Below the pieces are notes generated by a model, which saw nothing but the letters and a program-made list of their open reading frames with translations, had not been told where the DNA came from and ran no database searches. From the NCBI GenBank assembly GCA_003213495.1, contig QCMW01000001.1, forward strand, positions 1,109,296-1,173,295: 64,000 nucleotides of DNA, written 5' to 3'. This DNA comes from SAR86 cluster bacterium AG-422-O05 (GTDB lineage: Bacteria; Pseudomonadota; Gammaproteobacteria; Magnimaribacterales; D2472). Below, in pieces: positions 37,101 to 46,829 of the stretch (its first letter is position 1; each line of letters begins with the position of its first letter). The position numbers and the translations under genes were made by a program.

Positions 37101-37369
37101 ACCTGATCAGCAGCTAATCCAGCAGCTGAAACTTTAATAGTATAAGGTCCACCTGGTCTCAAACCGCCTGCCGAGTATCTGCCCGAGGCATCTGTAACAC
37201 GGGTAACCACAGTATTAGTTGGTTCATAAGTAATCTCAACTTGAGCACCGCTAACCGCACCATTTGCAGAAGATACTGAACCAGTAATGTCCGAGGTAAG
37301 TTCTTGAGCGATTAAGATTGGTGAAATAAAAATTGAGAGTAACGAAAGTTTTAAAAATTTCCGAATCAT
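34178..37369 (-). CDS. Oar-like TonB-dependent receptor with carboxypeptidase-regulatory domain
   Basis: A 1063-residue outer-membrane receptor. After a leader (about residues 1-21, ending LIAQE) comes a carboxypeptidase-regulatory-like beta domain (SDITGSVSSANGAVSGAQVE to VVGETSRLSF). The plug follows (VDDVVVTAQRV near 117, DIKDLIKLNPLVSLDDAEDD) and then a long barrel ending WRAQLGFKYNF. This layout is that of the Oar group, larger than siderophore receptors and often used for peptides or large substrates. GGGG about 11 bases upstream may serve as ribosome site. It may be monocistronic with partial read-through into the oxygenase and nupC genes. Confidence 0.92.
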   Translation of the reverse strand: MIRKFLKLSLLSIFISPILIAQELTSDITGSVSSANGAVSGAQVEITYEPTNTVVTRVTDASGRYSAGGLRPGGPYTIKVSAAGLAADQVTTSLVVGETSRLSFVLSSASSVDDVVVTAQRVSSDDGLGFSSTIDAQTIQETPSVTRDIKDLIKLNPLVSLDDAEDDYASISIGGAHPRSNDIKVDGVSFNDDFGLNDNGYPSQRSPINLDSIEQMSVKVAPASVEYSNFRGGIIEFVTKGGTNEFEGSVGYYDRGDQFYGDKIEGQKYTFDKEDTAQSFTLGGPIIKDKAFFYVTYEETTVTNPVLYGPAGSGAANEQAITLAQVDNIRQITINKYGWDPLGVASTTESNQENTSLRVDYILNENHRLTYNYKSTEGDRLRASGSNSSFYFESASYFKGEKTDTSSILLVSDWSDNLVSEIYYSNKSTDTSQESPAGQNVPNFYIDDAYGMRVYLGADIYRSANELATETDFLKAKLTYYTGNHKITAGYENTTWDIYNLFVVAQDGEWEFDSLADYEAGVASSFSANNAKSGNVDDAAAIFDYGLTSLYVMDEYTFSDRLSLTAGIRYDEYDSDDAPALNQDFLATYGFANGGIDGTSLLNVRLGMDLVIDDMSDINVTYGTYSSKLPTVWISNAYTNDGVRVSAYNSSYAPAGCDPLTAPGAGIPACVQQAIADAPLTSSKIDFVAPSFDWPDSKILNITYERDLPYDMDLSVTYLKSKQEEALYKVIDTGYPLNGDTPTVPTETAPDGRPIYDMTGKRTYKAGLYNDCCGEREVISATLNKAFRDGDTVVSISYTGQDNTELSGMTSSTSNSNFGKTGAIDFNNRKAMTSIYETEHRLLATLRSKHYFFGTDKPTTFTLIFERKSGLPAYPTFDTYTSWPGDYKTKAFGYDFNLNDDSSSLLYIPTRSDPIVCYSYKCTDEGSADALAREEAVLNLLYNVFGLEGKAGEIADRGSMRFPWQSSLDFKITQILPGFRDDDEVVITLGIENLLNLLDDDKGVVRYGYYSGRIPVIDLRIVDGSKYDYSRNAFRYSFDDPYNMSLSATQSVWRAQLGFKYNF

Positions 37370-37448
37370 AAATACACACCCCTAAATGTGAAAAATTAGT
37401 TTAGATTCATAATATATATCAAAATTCATCAGAGAACTATTACAATTT

Positions 37449-37475
37449 TGTAAAAAATTTGTGAACTGCGTGTTT
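37449..37475. promoter_or_regulatory. Phased TGT repeats upstream of the Oar-like receptor (Pho-box-like?)
   Basis: On the forward strand TGTAA, TGTGA and TGTTT begin at 37449, 37460 and 37471, exactly 11 bases apart, about 80 bases upstream of the receptor start. PhoB boxes are built from TGTCA units at 11-base spacing, so the phasing matches but the unit differs. A similar pair sits upstream of the phytase receptor. The orientation is opposite to the receptor gene, which weakens the case. Confidence 0.25.
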
Positions 37476-37484
37476 ACAGTATTT

Positions 37485-38444
37485 TTAATAATCTAATTTT
37501 ACTGAATTCAAGCTTTTTCCTGACTTGTCCTTAAGCTTAAGCTTGATTGTATTTGCAGATATTTCTAAGAGACCATAATTTTCCTCTGGAAAAGTACTAC
37601 CAATCAAAAATTTATCAGTTTCGTATGAGAATGAACCAGGCTTATTTAACGATGAAGCTGTTATTTCATAAATACTATCTTTTTTGTACAAACCACCGCG
37701 ATGTCTATCACCAGAAACTAATATAGTTTTATGCTTGAATTGATCAAGAATATTTAACAATTTTTTTCTATCATTAGGGAAATTAGCCCATTTCTCAAAA
37801 CCATGATCTTCAGGGAGAACCTGTATTGAACTAAATAAGATTAAAAAATCAAATTTTTGATTTAATTCATTTGTGAGCCATTTCCATTGAACATCACCTA
37901 ATATTGTTGCGTCTTTAGATTCATTCTTGAGATATTTTCCTTTTTGACCTTTCAATTCAGATCTAAAAAATCTGGTATCAAGAAATACTAGTTTGAAAGT
38001 CTTATTAAAAAAAAGAACGTCTTGTGAGAAATAAATTCCATCCCTCTTATATCTTACATCGCTCTTAGGTATATCCCAAAATTTAAGAAACATATCTTCA
38101 GCAAGTTCCTTATTTTTATAATCCATTCCGCCATCATTTACTCCATAATCATGATCATCCCATATAGAAAATATTTCTATTTCATCTAGAAAATCTGGAA
38201 GGAGTGATTTTTGTTTTGTATATGCTCTTTCCATTTTTTTTAATGACCCAGTTAAACTATCGCCATAGACATTGTCACCAAGAAACACAAAATAACTAAT
38301 ATCCTCATTTTCAACTGACTTCCAAATAGGTTGAGGATAATCTTGATCTAGACAAGACCCAAGACCAATTTTAATAGTTTCAGCATTAACTGATGTTATA
38401 TTTATTAATAATGTAAAAAATATTTTTATTGATATATGCTTCAA
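37485..38444 (-). CDS. PhoD-like metallophosphatase, exported
   Basis: A 319-residue calcineurin-like phosphoesterase of the PhoD type. Residues 1-21 are a signal peptide (ending SVNAE). Metal-site blocks are GLGSCLDQD, YFVFLGDNVYGD, SIWDDHDYGVNDGG and VSGDRHRGG. The protein lacks the N-terminal PhoD beta domain, so it is the short form. It should release phosphate from phosphodiesters or monoesters in the periplasm. The start is TTG overlapping the serS stop (TTGA), so translation depends on coupling to serS. It ends about 115 bases before the Oar-like receptor. Confidence 0.88.
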   Translation of the reverse strand: MKHISIKIFFTLLINITSVNAETIKIGLGSCLDQDYPQPIWKSVENEDISYFVFLGDNVYGDSLTGSLKKMERAYTKQKSLLPDFLDEIEIFSIWDDHDYGVNDGGMDYKNKELAEDMFLKFWDIPKSDVRYKRDGIYFSQDVLFFNKTFKLVFLDTRFFRSELKGQKGKYLKNESKDATILGDVQWKWLTNELNQKFDFLILFSSIQVLPEDHGFEKWANFPNDRKKLLNILDQFKHKTILVSGDRHRGGLYKKDSIYEITASSLNKPGSFSYETDKFLIGSTFPEENYGLLEISANTIKLKLKDKSGKSLNSVKLDY

Positions 38445-39688
38445 CTAACTTTTAATGTGTCTGAACCAAAATATTCTTGTAAACATTTTGGTATTCTTAC
38501 AGAATTGCTGCCATCAAAATTATTTTCAATTAATGCGATTAAGCATCGTCCTACAGCAAGGCCAGAGCCGTTGATGGTATGAACATATCTGTTTCCGCTT
38601 TCAGATTTATATTTTATGTTTGCGCGTCTTGCTTGGAAATCAGTAAAATTTGAGCAAGATGATATTTCTCGATATTTATTTTGACTGGGCATCCATACCT
38701 CGATATCAAATGTTTTTGCAGAAGAAAAGCCTAAATCACCAGTACAAAGTTCAATTACCTGATATGGTAGCTCAAGAAGATCTAATATTTCACAAGCATT
38801 GCTCAATAAAACATCTAAGCATTTCATAGAATTATCAGGATGAGTAATTTGTACTAATTCAATTTTTTCAAATTGATGTTGCCTAATTAATCCTTTCGTA
38901 TCTTTGCCATAGCTACCCGCTTCTGATCTAAAACATGGCGTATGAGATGTGACTTTAATTGGTAATTCTTTTTCACTTACAAATTCATTTCTAAACAGGT
39001 TTGTTAAGGGAACTTCAGCCGTTGGAATTAGATATAATTTTTCACTAGTCTTAAAAAGATCTTCTTCAAATTTGGGTAACTGCCCAGTACCTGTCAATGA
39101 TTCTGAGTTCGCCATAAAAGGAACATAATATTCTTTATATCCGTTCTTAATTGCATGATCTAACATAAAACTGATAAGAGATCTTTGAAGTTTTGCCATA
39201 TCGCCTTTTAAGACAGAAAATCTGGATCCTGCAAGTTTAGACGCTAAATCAATATCAATATCATCAGCGATCTCTAAATGATCAAGCTCATTTGCAGAAA
39301 GAATCTTTCCATGTTCATTAATTACGACATTCTCAGTTTCGTCTTTGCCTTCTGGAACGCTATCATCAGGAATATTGGGCATATCTAGCATAAGCGAATC
39401 GAGCTGAGTCATTATTTCTTGAAGTTCCACATCCTTTGTCGATAATTCATCATTTTTATTATCAATAATTTTTTTTAGTTCATCGGTAGGCTCGCCAGAA
39501 GATTTTAATTTTCCAAATTTAGCTGAAAGTTTTTTTCTTTCGGCTTGAAGATTTTCAACATCAACTTGTAAGGACTTTCTTGCGCTGTCTAATTGAGAGA
39601 ATAAGGTCACATCTAAGTCATAACCACGTTTTCTTAAAGCTTGTTTAACCGATTCTGGATTATCTCTTAATTTTTTTATATCTATCAT
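38441..39688 (-). CDS. serS: Seryl-tRNA synthetase
   Basis: A 415-residue class II aminoacyl-tRNA synthetase. The N-terminal coiled-coil tRNA-binding arm (about residues 28-100) precedes the catalytic core. Motif 2 is CFRSEAGSYGKDTKGLIRQH and motif 3 NGSGLAVGRCLIALIEN. It charges the tRNA-Ser family, including the UGA isoacceptor at 7371-7462. It is the last conserved gene of the ftsK-lolA-crcB-serS unit, its start overlapping the crcB stop by one base; PhoD follows by coupling. Confidence 0.97.
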   Translation of the reverse strand: MIDIKKLRDNPESVKQALRKRGYDLDVTLFSQLDSARKSLQVDVENLQAERKKLSAKFGKLKSSGEPTDELKKIIDNKNDELSTKDVELQEIMTQLDSLMLDMPNIPDDSVPEGKDETENVVINEHGKILSANELDHLEIADDIDIDLASKLAGSRFSVLKGDMAKLQRSLISFMLDHAIKNGYKEYYVPFMANSESLTGTGQLPKFEEDLFKTSEKLYLIPTAEVPLTNLFRNEFVSEKELPIKVTSHTPCFRSEAGSYGKDTKGLIRQHQFEKIELVQITHPDNSMKCLDVLLSNACEILDLLELPYQVIELCTGDLGFSSAKTFDIEVWMPSQNKYREISSCSNFTDFQARRANIKYKSESGNRYVHTINGSGLAVGRCLIALIENNFDGSNSVRIPKCLQEYFGSDTLKVS

Positions 39689-40047
39689 TATCTAGTTATC
39701 AATGTTCCGAAATATGTTGCAAAAATACTCAAGAATATAGTGAGCATTATATATGAAACTGCTGAAATTAAATTTGAATTAAACATCAATATCGTTTGAT
39801 GCGTGAATGCCGACATAGTGGTGAATGAGCCTAAGAAACCAATAATGAAAAAATAATAAAATGAATCTTTAACAGGAATATTAATACCTAGATAAAGTCC
39901 GATAAAAAAACATCCCAAAACATTAATAAGTAATGTAGATAGTGGGAAAGAAGTAAAAGATATTCTTTCAAATATTTCATTTATACCTAATCTTGAAACT
40001 GCTCCCAAAGCTCCACCAAGACCAACATATAAAAAATTTAATATCAT
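39688..40047 (-). CDS. crcB: Fluoride channel CrcB (Fluc)
   Basis: A 119-residue four-helix membrane protein. The family signature is seen in LGGALGAVSRLGI at the N-terminus, LINVLGCFFIGLYLG in the middle (the Asn of the pore), and GFLGSFTTMSAFTHQTI (the Phe box and the Na+ site). It exports fluoride as an antiparallel dimer. In many gammaproteobacteria rarA or crcB stands between lolA and serS; here only crcB is present. It overlaps lolA by 4 bases. Confidence 0.95.
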   Translation of the reverse strand: MILNFLYVGLGGALGAVSRLGINEIFERISFTSFPLSTLLINVLGCFFIGLYLGINIPVKDSFYYFFIIGFLGSFTTMSAFTHQTILMFNSNLISAVSYIMLTIFLSIFATYFGTLITR

Positions 40048-40541
40048 GAACTTCTTGAAAACCTAATTAAATTATCAATTCCCAAATTATCTTTATATTT
40101 TAGTTGCAATGTATTTTTATTAATGAAATCAATTGCAATTTCAAGATTATCCTTAATAAGAATATATTTACCATCCTCAATTACATTGATATGGTCATAG
40201 TCATCAGTAACACCATTTAAGATTAAATTTAAAAAGAAATTATTTTCCAAGTCTTCGATTGGTATATATCGTATCTGACTAAATTCAATATCAACAATCT
40301 CAATTTCATCATCATAAATATAATAAGTTTCACGGTAAGGCGAAAAAACATCTATACTTATATGATCATTATATCTCTCAAAAAAGCCGTTGGATTCTTC
40401 AATGTTATTGTTTTTTTTATTTAAACTTTTATGAACAAAAACCGAACCGGATTGAAAAAAATTATTTAATTGATCTGCAACATTAAGTGCCTGAACATTT
40501 ACATTAAATATTAGTAAAAGTAATAAAGTTTTAACTTTCAA
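40044..40541 (-). CDS. lolA: Outer-membrane lipoprotein carrier LolA
   Basis: A 165-residue periplasmic protein with an N-terminal signal peptide (MKVKTLLLLLIFNVNVQA). The mature part follows the LolA pattern: an amphipathic helix (NVADQLNNFFQSGSVFV), then the beta sheet (GFFERYNDHISIDVFSPYRE, YYIYDDEIEIVDIEFSQ). It is shorter and more diverged than the E. coli protein (about 200 residues), so the assignment relies on position between ftsK and crcB-serS as well. It shuttles lipoproteins from LolCDE to the outer membrane. Confidence 0.85.
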   Translation of the reverse strand: MKVKTLLLLLIFNVNVQALNVADQLNNFFQSGSVFVHKSLNKKNNNIEESNGFFERYNDHISIDVFSPYRETYYIYDDEIEIVDIEFSQIRYIPIEDLENNFFLNLILNGVTDDYDHINVIEDGKYILIKDNLEIAIDFINKNTLQLKYKDNLGIDNLIRFSRSS

Positions 40542-40542
40542 A

Positions 40543-42843
40543 TTAATCTCGTTTAGGAACTAAAACTTCTCTAGAACCATTAGAGCTCATTTCAGTAACA
40601 ATTCCAGCTTCTTCCATAGTTTCAATTAAACGTGCAGCTCTGTTATAGCCTATTCTTAATTTTCTTTGCACGGCAGAAATTGAGGCTCTTCTCGAATCAA
40701 TTACAAAATTAACAGCTTCATCATAAAGTTCATCTTGCTCATCATCTGATGAAGTTTCACTATTTGTCCATCCTGTTATGGGTCCAGTATCCTGCTTGGA
40801 AGAAATAATTTCCTCTACATAATTTGGTTCTGCCTTTGATTTCATATCACTTACAACTCTATGCACTTCATCATCACCAACAAAAGCACCATGAACTCTT
40901 TTTGGAACTCCAACTCCTGGTGGAAAATAAAGCATATCTCCATCACCAAGTAGTTGTTCTGCGCCACCTTGATCTAAAATTGTTCTTGAGTCTATTTTTG
41001 TAGACACTTGAAATGCTATTCTTGTTGGCATATTAGCTTTAATTAGTCCTGTAATTACGTCTACCGAAGGTCTTTGTGTAGCAAGAATTAGGTGGATACC
41101 TGCAGCTCTAGCTTTTTGAGCAATTCTTGCAATGAGGTGTTCAAGCTTTTTGCCAACTAACATCATCATGTCTGCAAACTCATCAACAACCACGACTATG
41201 GATGGTAAAGTTTCAAGAAACTCCTCTTCATCCTCGTTATATGGGTTAACAATTTGTTTGTTATTTTTTTCAGCATCTTTAATTTTTTTATTGTAAGCTG
41301 CTAGGCTCTTAACACCTGTTAAAGACATTAATTTATATCTTCTATCCATTTCAGCTACACACCACCTAAGACCATTTGAAGCATTACTCATATCTGTTAT
41401 TACTGGAGTTAATAGATGTGGAATTCCCTCATAAACAGAAAGTTCAAGCATTTTTGGATCAATCAATATCATCCTCACTTCTTCAGGATCAGATTTAAAT
41501 AATAAGCTCAGTAACATCGCATTTAATCCTACCGACTTTCCTGAACCAGTTGTTCCTGCAACAAGTAAGTGTGGCATTTTTGCTAAATCGGCAACAACAG
41601 GATTGCCAGAAATATCTTTACCCAATGCTAAACTCAAACTAGATGTTGAATTTTTAAATGCATCGGATGACAATATTTCAGTTAGTCTTACCATCTTTCT
41701 ATTGTTGTTTGGAATTTCTACGCCTACGAAAGATTTACCTTCAATAACTTCAACTACTCTCACACTACTAACAGATAAAGATCTTGCAATATCTTGAGCA
41801 ATATTAGTAATCTTACTTGCTTTTGTACCCGGTGCTGGTTGTATTTCAAACCTTGTAACTACTGGTCCAGGTATTACAGACTCAACAGTTGCCTCAATCC
41901 CAAATTCATCTAACTTTGTCTCTAACAATGATGCAATCTGATTTAATTCGTTTTCAGATAAAGATTGTCCATCATCAAGCGCCCTGTCAAGTAGCTCTGT
42001 GCTAGGTGTTATTTTGTTTTGATTGATTGCATCTTCTTTGGTTGTATCAATTTCTTTTTTGGGGACAACTTTAAGATCATTTTCTTTTATAGGTAGCTCA
42101 CCCTGTCTGACAGGTTTTTCTGAAAAATCTTTTTCTTCATTTTTTATTTCAGTTTGACTCTTAATTTTAGGCTTTGATTTAGTTTTTTTATTATCTGCAA
42201 TATTTACTTTTGTGTAATTAACTATTTTTTTTAATTTTGAAAAAAAAGATTTTGATATTCCAATAGTTTTATTCAATAAAAATAAAACTACTTTCAATAT
42301 AGCTTTGTAAGTTGCAATTAATTTTTTGCCGAAATAGTCTGTTGCTTTTAACCAGGAGAAATTAAACGACATGGATATTGATGGAATAATTAAAATAATT
42401 AGAAATATTAAAGCTCCTATTTCTCCAACTAAAGACGATAAATTTGTAAAAATTACGTTTCCAAAAAATCCACCAAAGTTATTAGTTAAATAGAAGTGTC
42501 CTATTGAGCAAAAACATATTAATAATAAAACTGAGCTTGATAGTCTTAATACATTATCTAATCTAGAAATATTTGAATTATTAAAGAATAAAACTTGAAT
42601 ACACCACGCTGAAGATATTAATAATAATAAATATGATCCAAAACCAATAAGTGTAAACAAATAATCTGAAATGAAAGCGCCTAATGGGCCTCCTAAGTTA
42701 TTAACTGTTGAGGAAGAATCTCGATACCAATATCCTGAGTCTGATGAATCATAAGATAAAAGTGATATAAAAATATAAAGTGAAAATGCAATCAAGAAAA
42801 AGCTAAAGAAGCTTATTAGAGTATTTTTTATGTTTGGAGACAT
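40543..42843 (-). CDS. ftsK: DNA translocase FtsK
   Basis: A 766-residue chromosome-dimer translocase at the division septum. The N-terminal part holds four or five membrane helices (about residues 10-165). A short Lys-rich linker follows, then the motor with Walker [16 protein letters not shown] near residue 430, Walker [14 protein letters not shown], and the C-terminal gamma winged helix ([20 protein letters not shown]) that reads KOPS sites. The linker is short compared with E. coli (1329 residues), as in many slimmed genomes. I use ATG at 42843; the codon before it is TTG. Confidence 0.95.
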   Translation of the reverse strand: MSPNIKNTLISFFSFFLIAFSLYIFISLLSYDSSDSGYWYRDSSSTVNNLGGPLGAFISDYLFTLIGFGSYLLLLISSAWCIQVLFFNNSNISRLDNVLRLSSSVLLLICFCSIGHFYLTNNFGGFFGNVIFTNLSSLVGEIGALIFLIILIIPSISMSFNFSWLKATDYFGKKLIATYKAILKVVLFLLNKTIGISKSFFSKLKKIVNYTKVNIADNKKTKSKPKIKSQTEIKNEEKDFSEKPVRQGELPIKENDLKVVPKKEIDTTKEDAINQNKITPSTELLDRALDDGQSLSENELNQIASLLETKLDEFGIEATVESVIPGPVVTRFEIQPAPGTKASKITNIAQDIARSLSVSSVRVVEVIEGKSFVGVEIPNNNRKMVRLTEILSSDAFKNSTSSLSLALGKDISGNPVVADLAKMPHLLVAGTTGSGKSVGLNAMLLSLLFKSDPEEVRMILIDPKMLELSVYEGIPHLLTPVITDMSNASNGLRWCVAEMDRRYKLMSLTGVKSLAAYNKKIKDAEKNNKQIVNPYNEDEEEFLETLPSIVVVVDEFADMMMLVGKKLEHLIARIAQKARAAGIHLILATQRPSVDVITGLIKANMPTRIAFQVSTKIDSRTILDQGGAEQLLGDGDMLYFPPGVGVPKRVHGAFVGDDEVHRVVSDMKSKAEPNYVEEIISSKQDTGPITGWTNSETSSDDEQDELYDEAVNFVIDSRRASISAVQRKLRIGYNRAARLIETMEEAGIVTEMSSNGSREVLVPKRD

Positions 42844-42883
42844 CAAAGTAATTTATATAATATTTATGTAATTATAGGCATAA

Positions 42884-43860
<977 letters not shown>

Positions 43861-43861
<1 letters not shown>

Positions 43862-44838
43862 TGGCATACAAAGGTTATCTAGTTGAAGAAATTGATGGGT
43901 CATTTGTAGGAAATATTAAAGATATAGATATTCCTAAAATTTCTGATGGGAATGTTCTGATAAAGGTAAAGTATTCATCGTTGAATTACAAAGATGCTCT
44001 TGCGTCGTCAGGTGCAAAAGGAGTGGTAAGAAAATATCCATTTGTTCCAGGTATTGACGTTGCTGGAGAAGTAATTGAAACACGATCATCAAAATTTTCT
44101 TTAGGAGATGAAGTTATAGCAACTGGCTACAAAATTGGTATGTCTGAATTTGGTGGTTTTGGTGAAGTTGTTCATCTTCCAGATAATTGGGTGATCAAAA
44201 TGCCTAAAAATTTTTCTTCGTATGATGCAATGACCTATGGAACCGCAGGTTTAACTGCAGCAGCTTCGGTAAAGAAGATTACTGATTTGTGTGATTTTAG
44301 TTCTGGGCCGGCATTGGTATCTGGAGCAACAGGCGGTGTTGGATCAATTTCCGTTGGATTATTATCTAAATTAGGCGTTGAAGTTCATGCTGTAACAGGC
44401 AAACCAGATGAATCAGAAGTTTTATCAAAAATGGGAGCAAAAAAAATAATATCAAGAAATGATTTTATGTCAGAGCCCGTCAGAGCATTAGATAAAGGTA
44501 TTTATACCAGTGCGGTCGACACTGTTGGCGGTAATGTATTAGCTAAAATTATCTCACTTATAAACAATCATGGTGTTATATCATGTTGTGGTAATGTTGC
44601 TGGGGCATCATTTGAGTCATCAGTATTTCCATTCATCCTACGTGGAATCCAATTATGTGGTATTGATTCTGCAGAATCACCATTAGATTTAAAAGAAAAT
44701 TTATGGGAATTACTGTCAAATGAATGGTCCTTAGATCTTACAAATCAAACCAAGACTGTTAAAATTGCCGACATAGGAAATGAAATAAGTAAAATTTTAA
44801 AAGGTGAACAGATAGGAAGGATAGTAATCAAACACTAG
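43861..44838 (+). CDS. acuI: Acrylyl-CoA reductase AcuI/YhdH family (zinc-free MDR)
   Basis: A 325-residue medium-chain reductase of the YhdH/AcuI type: SSLNYKDALASSGAKGVV near residue 40, FVPGIDVAGEV, and the NADPH site SGATGGVGSISVGLLSK. There are no zinc-ligand Cys. AcuI enzymes reduce acryloyl-CoA to propionyl-CoA, relevant to DMSP and 3-hydroxypropionate metabolism in marine bacteria; YhdH has been called a quinone oxidoreductase. Family membership is clear; the DMSP link is inference. It is coupled to trxB by one overlapping base. Confidence 0.88.
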
Positions 44839-44846
44839 GTATAAGT

Positions 44847-44978
44847 ATGAAAGATGACTACAAAGAATTTTATGAATCAGAAGAAGCTAATCTAGATAGC
44901 AAAAGTGATGCTAAGGTTATCTTATTTTTAATTATTGTTGCTGTTATTGCTGCTACTTACTGGGTAGCTGTTCAATAA
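44847..44978 (+). CDS. Small tail-anchored membrane protein, 43 aa
   Basis: A short frame reading MKDDYKEFYESEEANLDSKS then DAKVILFLIIVAVIAATYWV and AVQ. It has an acidic N-terminal half and one C-terminal membrane helix, the shape of a tail-anchored protein. It lies 8 bases after acuI on the same strand and stops directly before the convergent dehydrogenase, filling the gap. No known family. Confidence 0.5.
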   Translation: MKDDYKEFYESEEANLDSKSDAKVILFLIIVAVIAATYWVAVQ

Positions 44979-45749
44979 TTATCTAGGCTTCATACGCATA
45001 GCAGAGTCAAGTCGAATTGTTTCCCCATTTAAATAAGCATTTTCAACAATATGCACTGCTAAGTCAGCGAATTCACTAGGCTGTCCAAATCTGTGAGGAA
45101 ATTGAGTTGACTCCAGTAAAGGATCTCTTACCTTTTCAGGTGCAAGCTGCATAAGAGGAGTATCAAAAATACCGGGAGCAATTGTACATACCCTTACAGC
45201 ATGTCGAGCAAGATCTCGTGCTGCGGTTAAGGTCAATCCTATTACCCCTGCCTTTGATGCGCTATATGCTGATTGTCCAATTTGTCCTTCATAACCAGCA
45301 ATTGAAGCTGTATTTATGATAACGCCTTTTTCTCCCTTTTCATTTGGTTCATTTTTGTCCATTAACTCTGCGGCAATTCTCATTACATTGAATGTTCCAA
45401 CAAGATTGAGATTAACAATAAACTTGAATGCATCTAAAGGATGAGGTGCTTCTTTTCCAAGTATTCTTCCAGGATAACCTGTTCCAGCACAATTTACAGC
45501 TATGTGTAAACCGCCAAATTTTTCTTTGATTTGATTAACTGCGTTTACAACAGGCTCTTCTTCCATAATATTTGTTGATATAAACAAAACGTTATCTTCG
45601 CCCAAGTTATCAATAATTTTTTTAGCATTATCTTCATTAATATCTAAAATAACGGCTTTCGCTCCTTTAGAGACAAATTCCTCAACAGTAGCTTGGCCTA
45701 AACCTGATGCACCACCTGTTACTAATGCAATTGAATTTTTTAATTCCAT
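44979..45749 (-). CDS. Short-chain dehydrogenase, HSD10/3-hydroxyacyl-CoA type
   Basis: A 256-residue classical SDR. The NAD site is TGGASGLG (11-18), followed by DINED for adenosine binding. The catalytic set is Ser149 (NTASIAG), Tyr162 and Lys166 (YSASKAG). The fragments VGTFNVMRIAAEL, IAPGIFDTPLM and NGETIRLDSAMRM closely follow HSD17B10 and its bacterial relatives, the 3-hydroxy-2-methylbutyryl-CoA dehydrogenases of isoleucine and branched fatty-acid breakdown. Monocistronic and divergent from the nitrogen operon; its start lies about 65 bases from the sigma-54 promoter. Confidence 0.92.
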   Translation of the reverse strand: MELKNSIALVTGGASGLGQATVEEFVSKGAKAVILDINEDNAKKIIDNLGEDNVLFISTNIMEEEPVVNAVNQIKEKFGGLHIAVNCAGTGYPGRILGKEAPHPLDAFKFIVNLNLVGTFNVMRIAAELMDKNEPNEKGEKGVIINTASIAGYEGQIGQSAYSASKAGVIGLTLTAARDLARHAVRVCTIAPGIFDTPLMQLAPEKVRDPLLESTQFPHRFGQPSEFADLAVHIVENAYLNGETIRLDSAMRMKPR

Positions 45750-45813
45750 ACGAACTCCATTTAATGCCCAAAATTATAACTTTTTGAAAAATAAAAAACA
45801 GTATTTACATATT

Positions 45814-45829
45814 TGGCACGTTAATTGCA
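45814..45829 (+). promoter_or_regulatory. Sigma-54 (RpoN) promoter of the torF-glnK-amt operon
   Basis: TGGCACGTTAATTGCA matches the sigma-54 consensus TGGCACG-N4-TTGCW at every specified position, with correct GG to GC spacing. The start site would be near 45840, giving a leader of about 25 bases with the strong ribosome site AAGGAGG. The location, upstream of glnK-amt, is where NtrC/RpoN control is expected. Confidence 0.8.
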
Positions 45830-45864
45830 TTACTAAAGTAAATGATTTTTATAAGGAGGACTAA

Positions 45865-46813
<949 letters not shown>

Positions 46814-46829
46814 ATTTTAAGGAGATATT

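Noticed and set aside
45708..45714. TGCACCA half-site about 100 bases upstream of the sigma-54 promoter, as NtrC site
   Set aside because: Only one half of the palindrome is present, and the bases encode the conserved Gly-rich NAD motif of the dehydrogenase.
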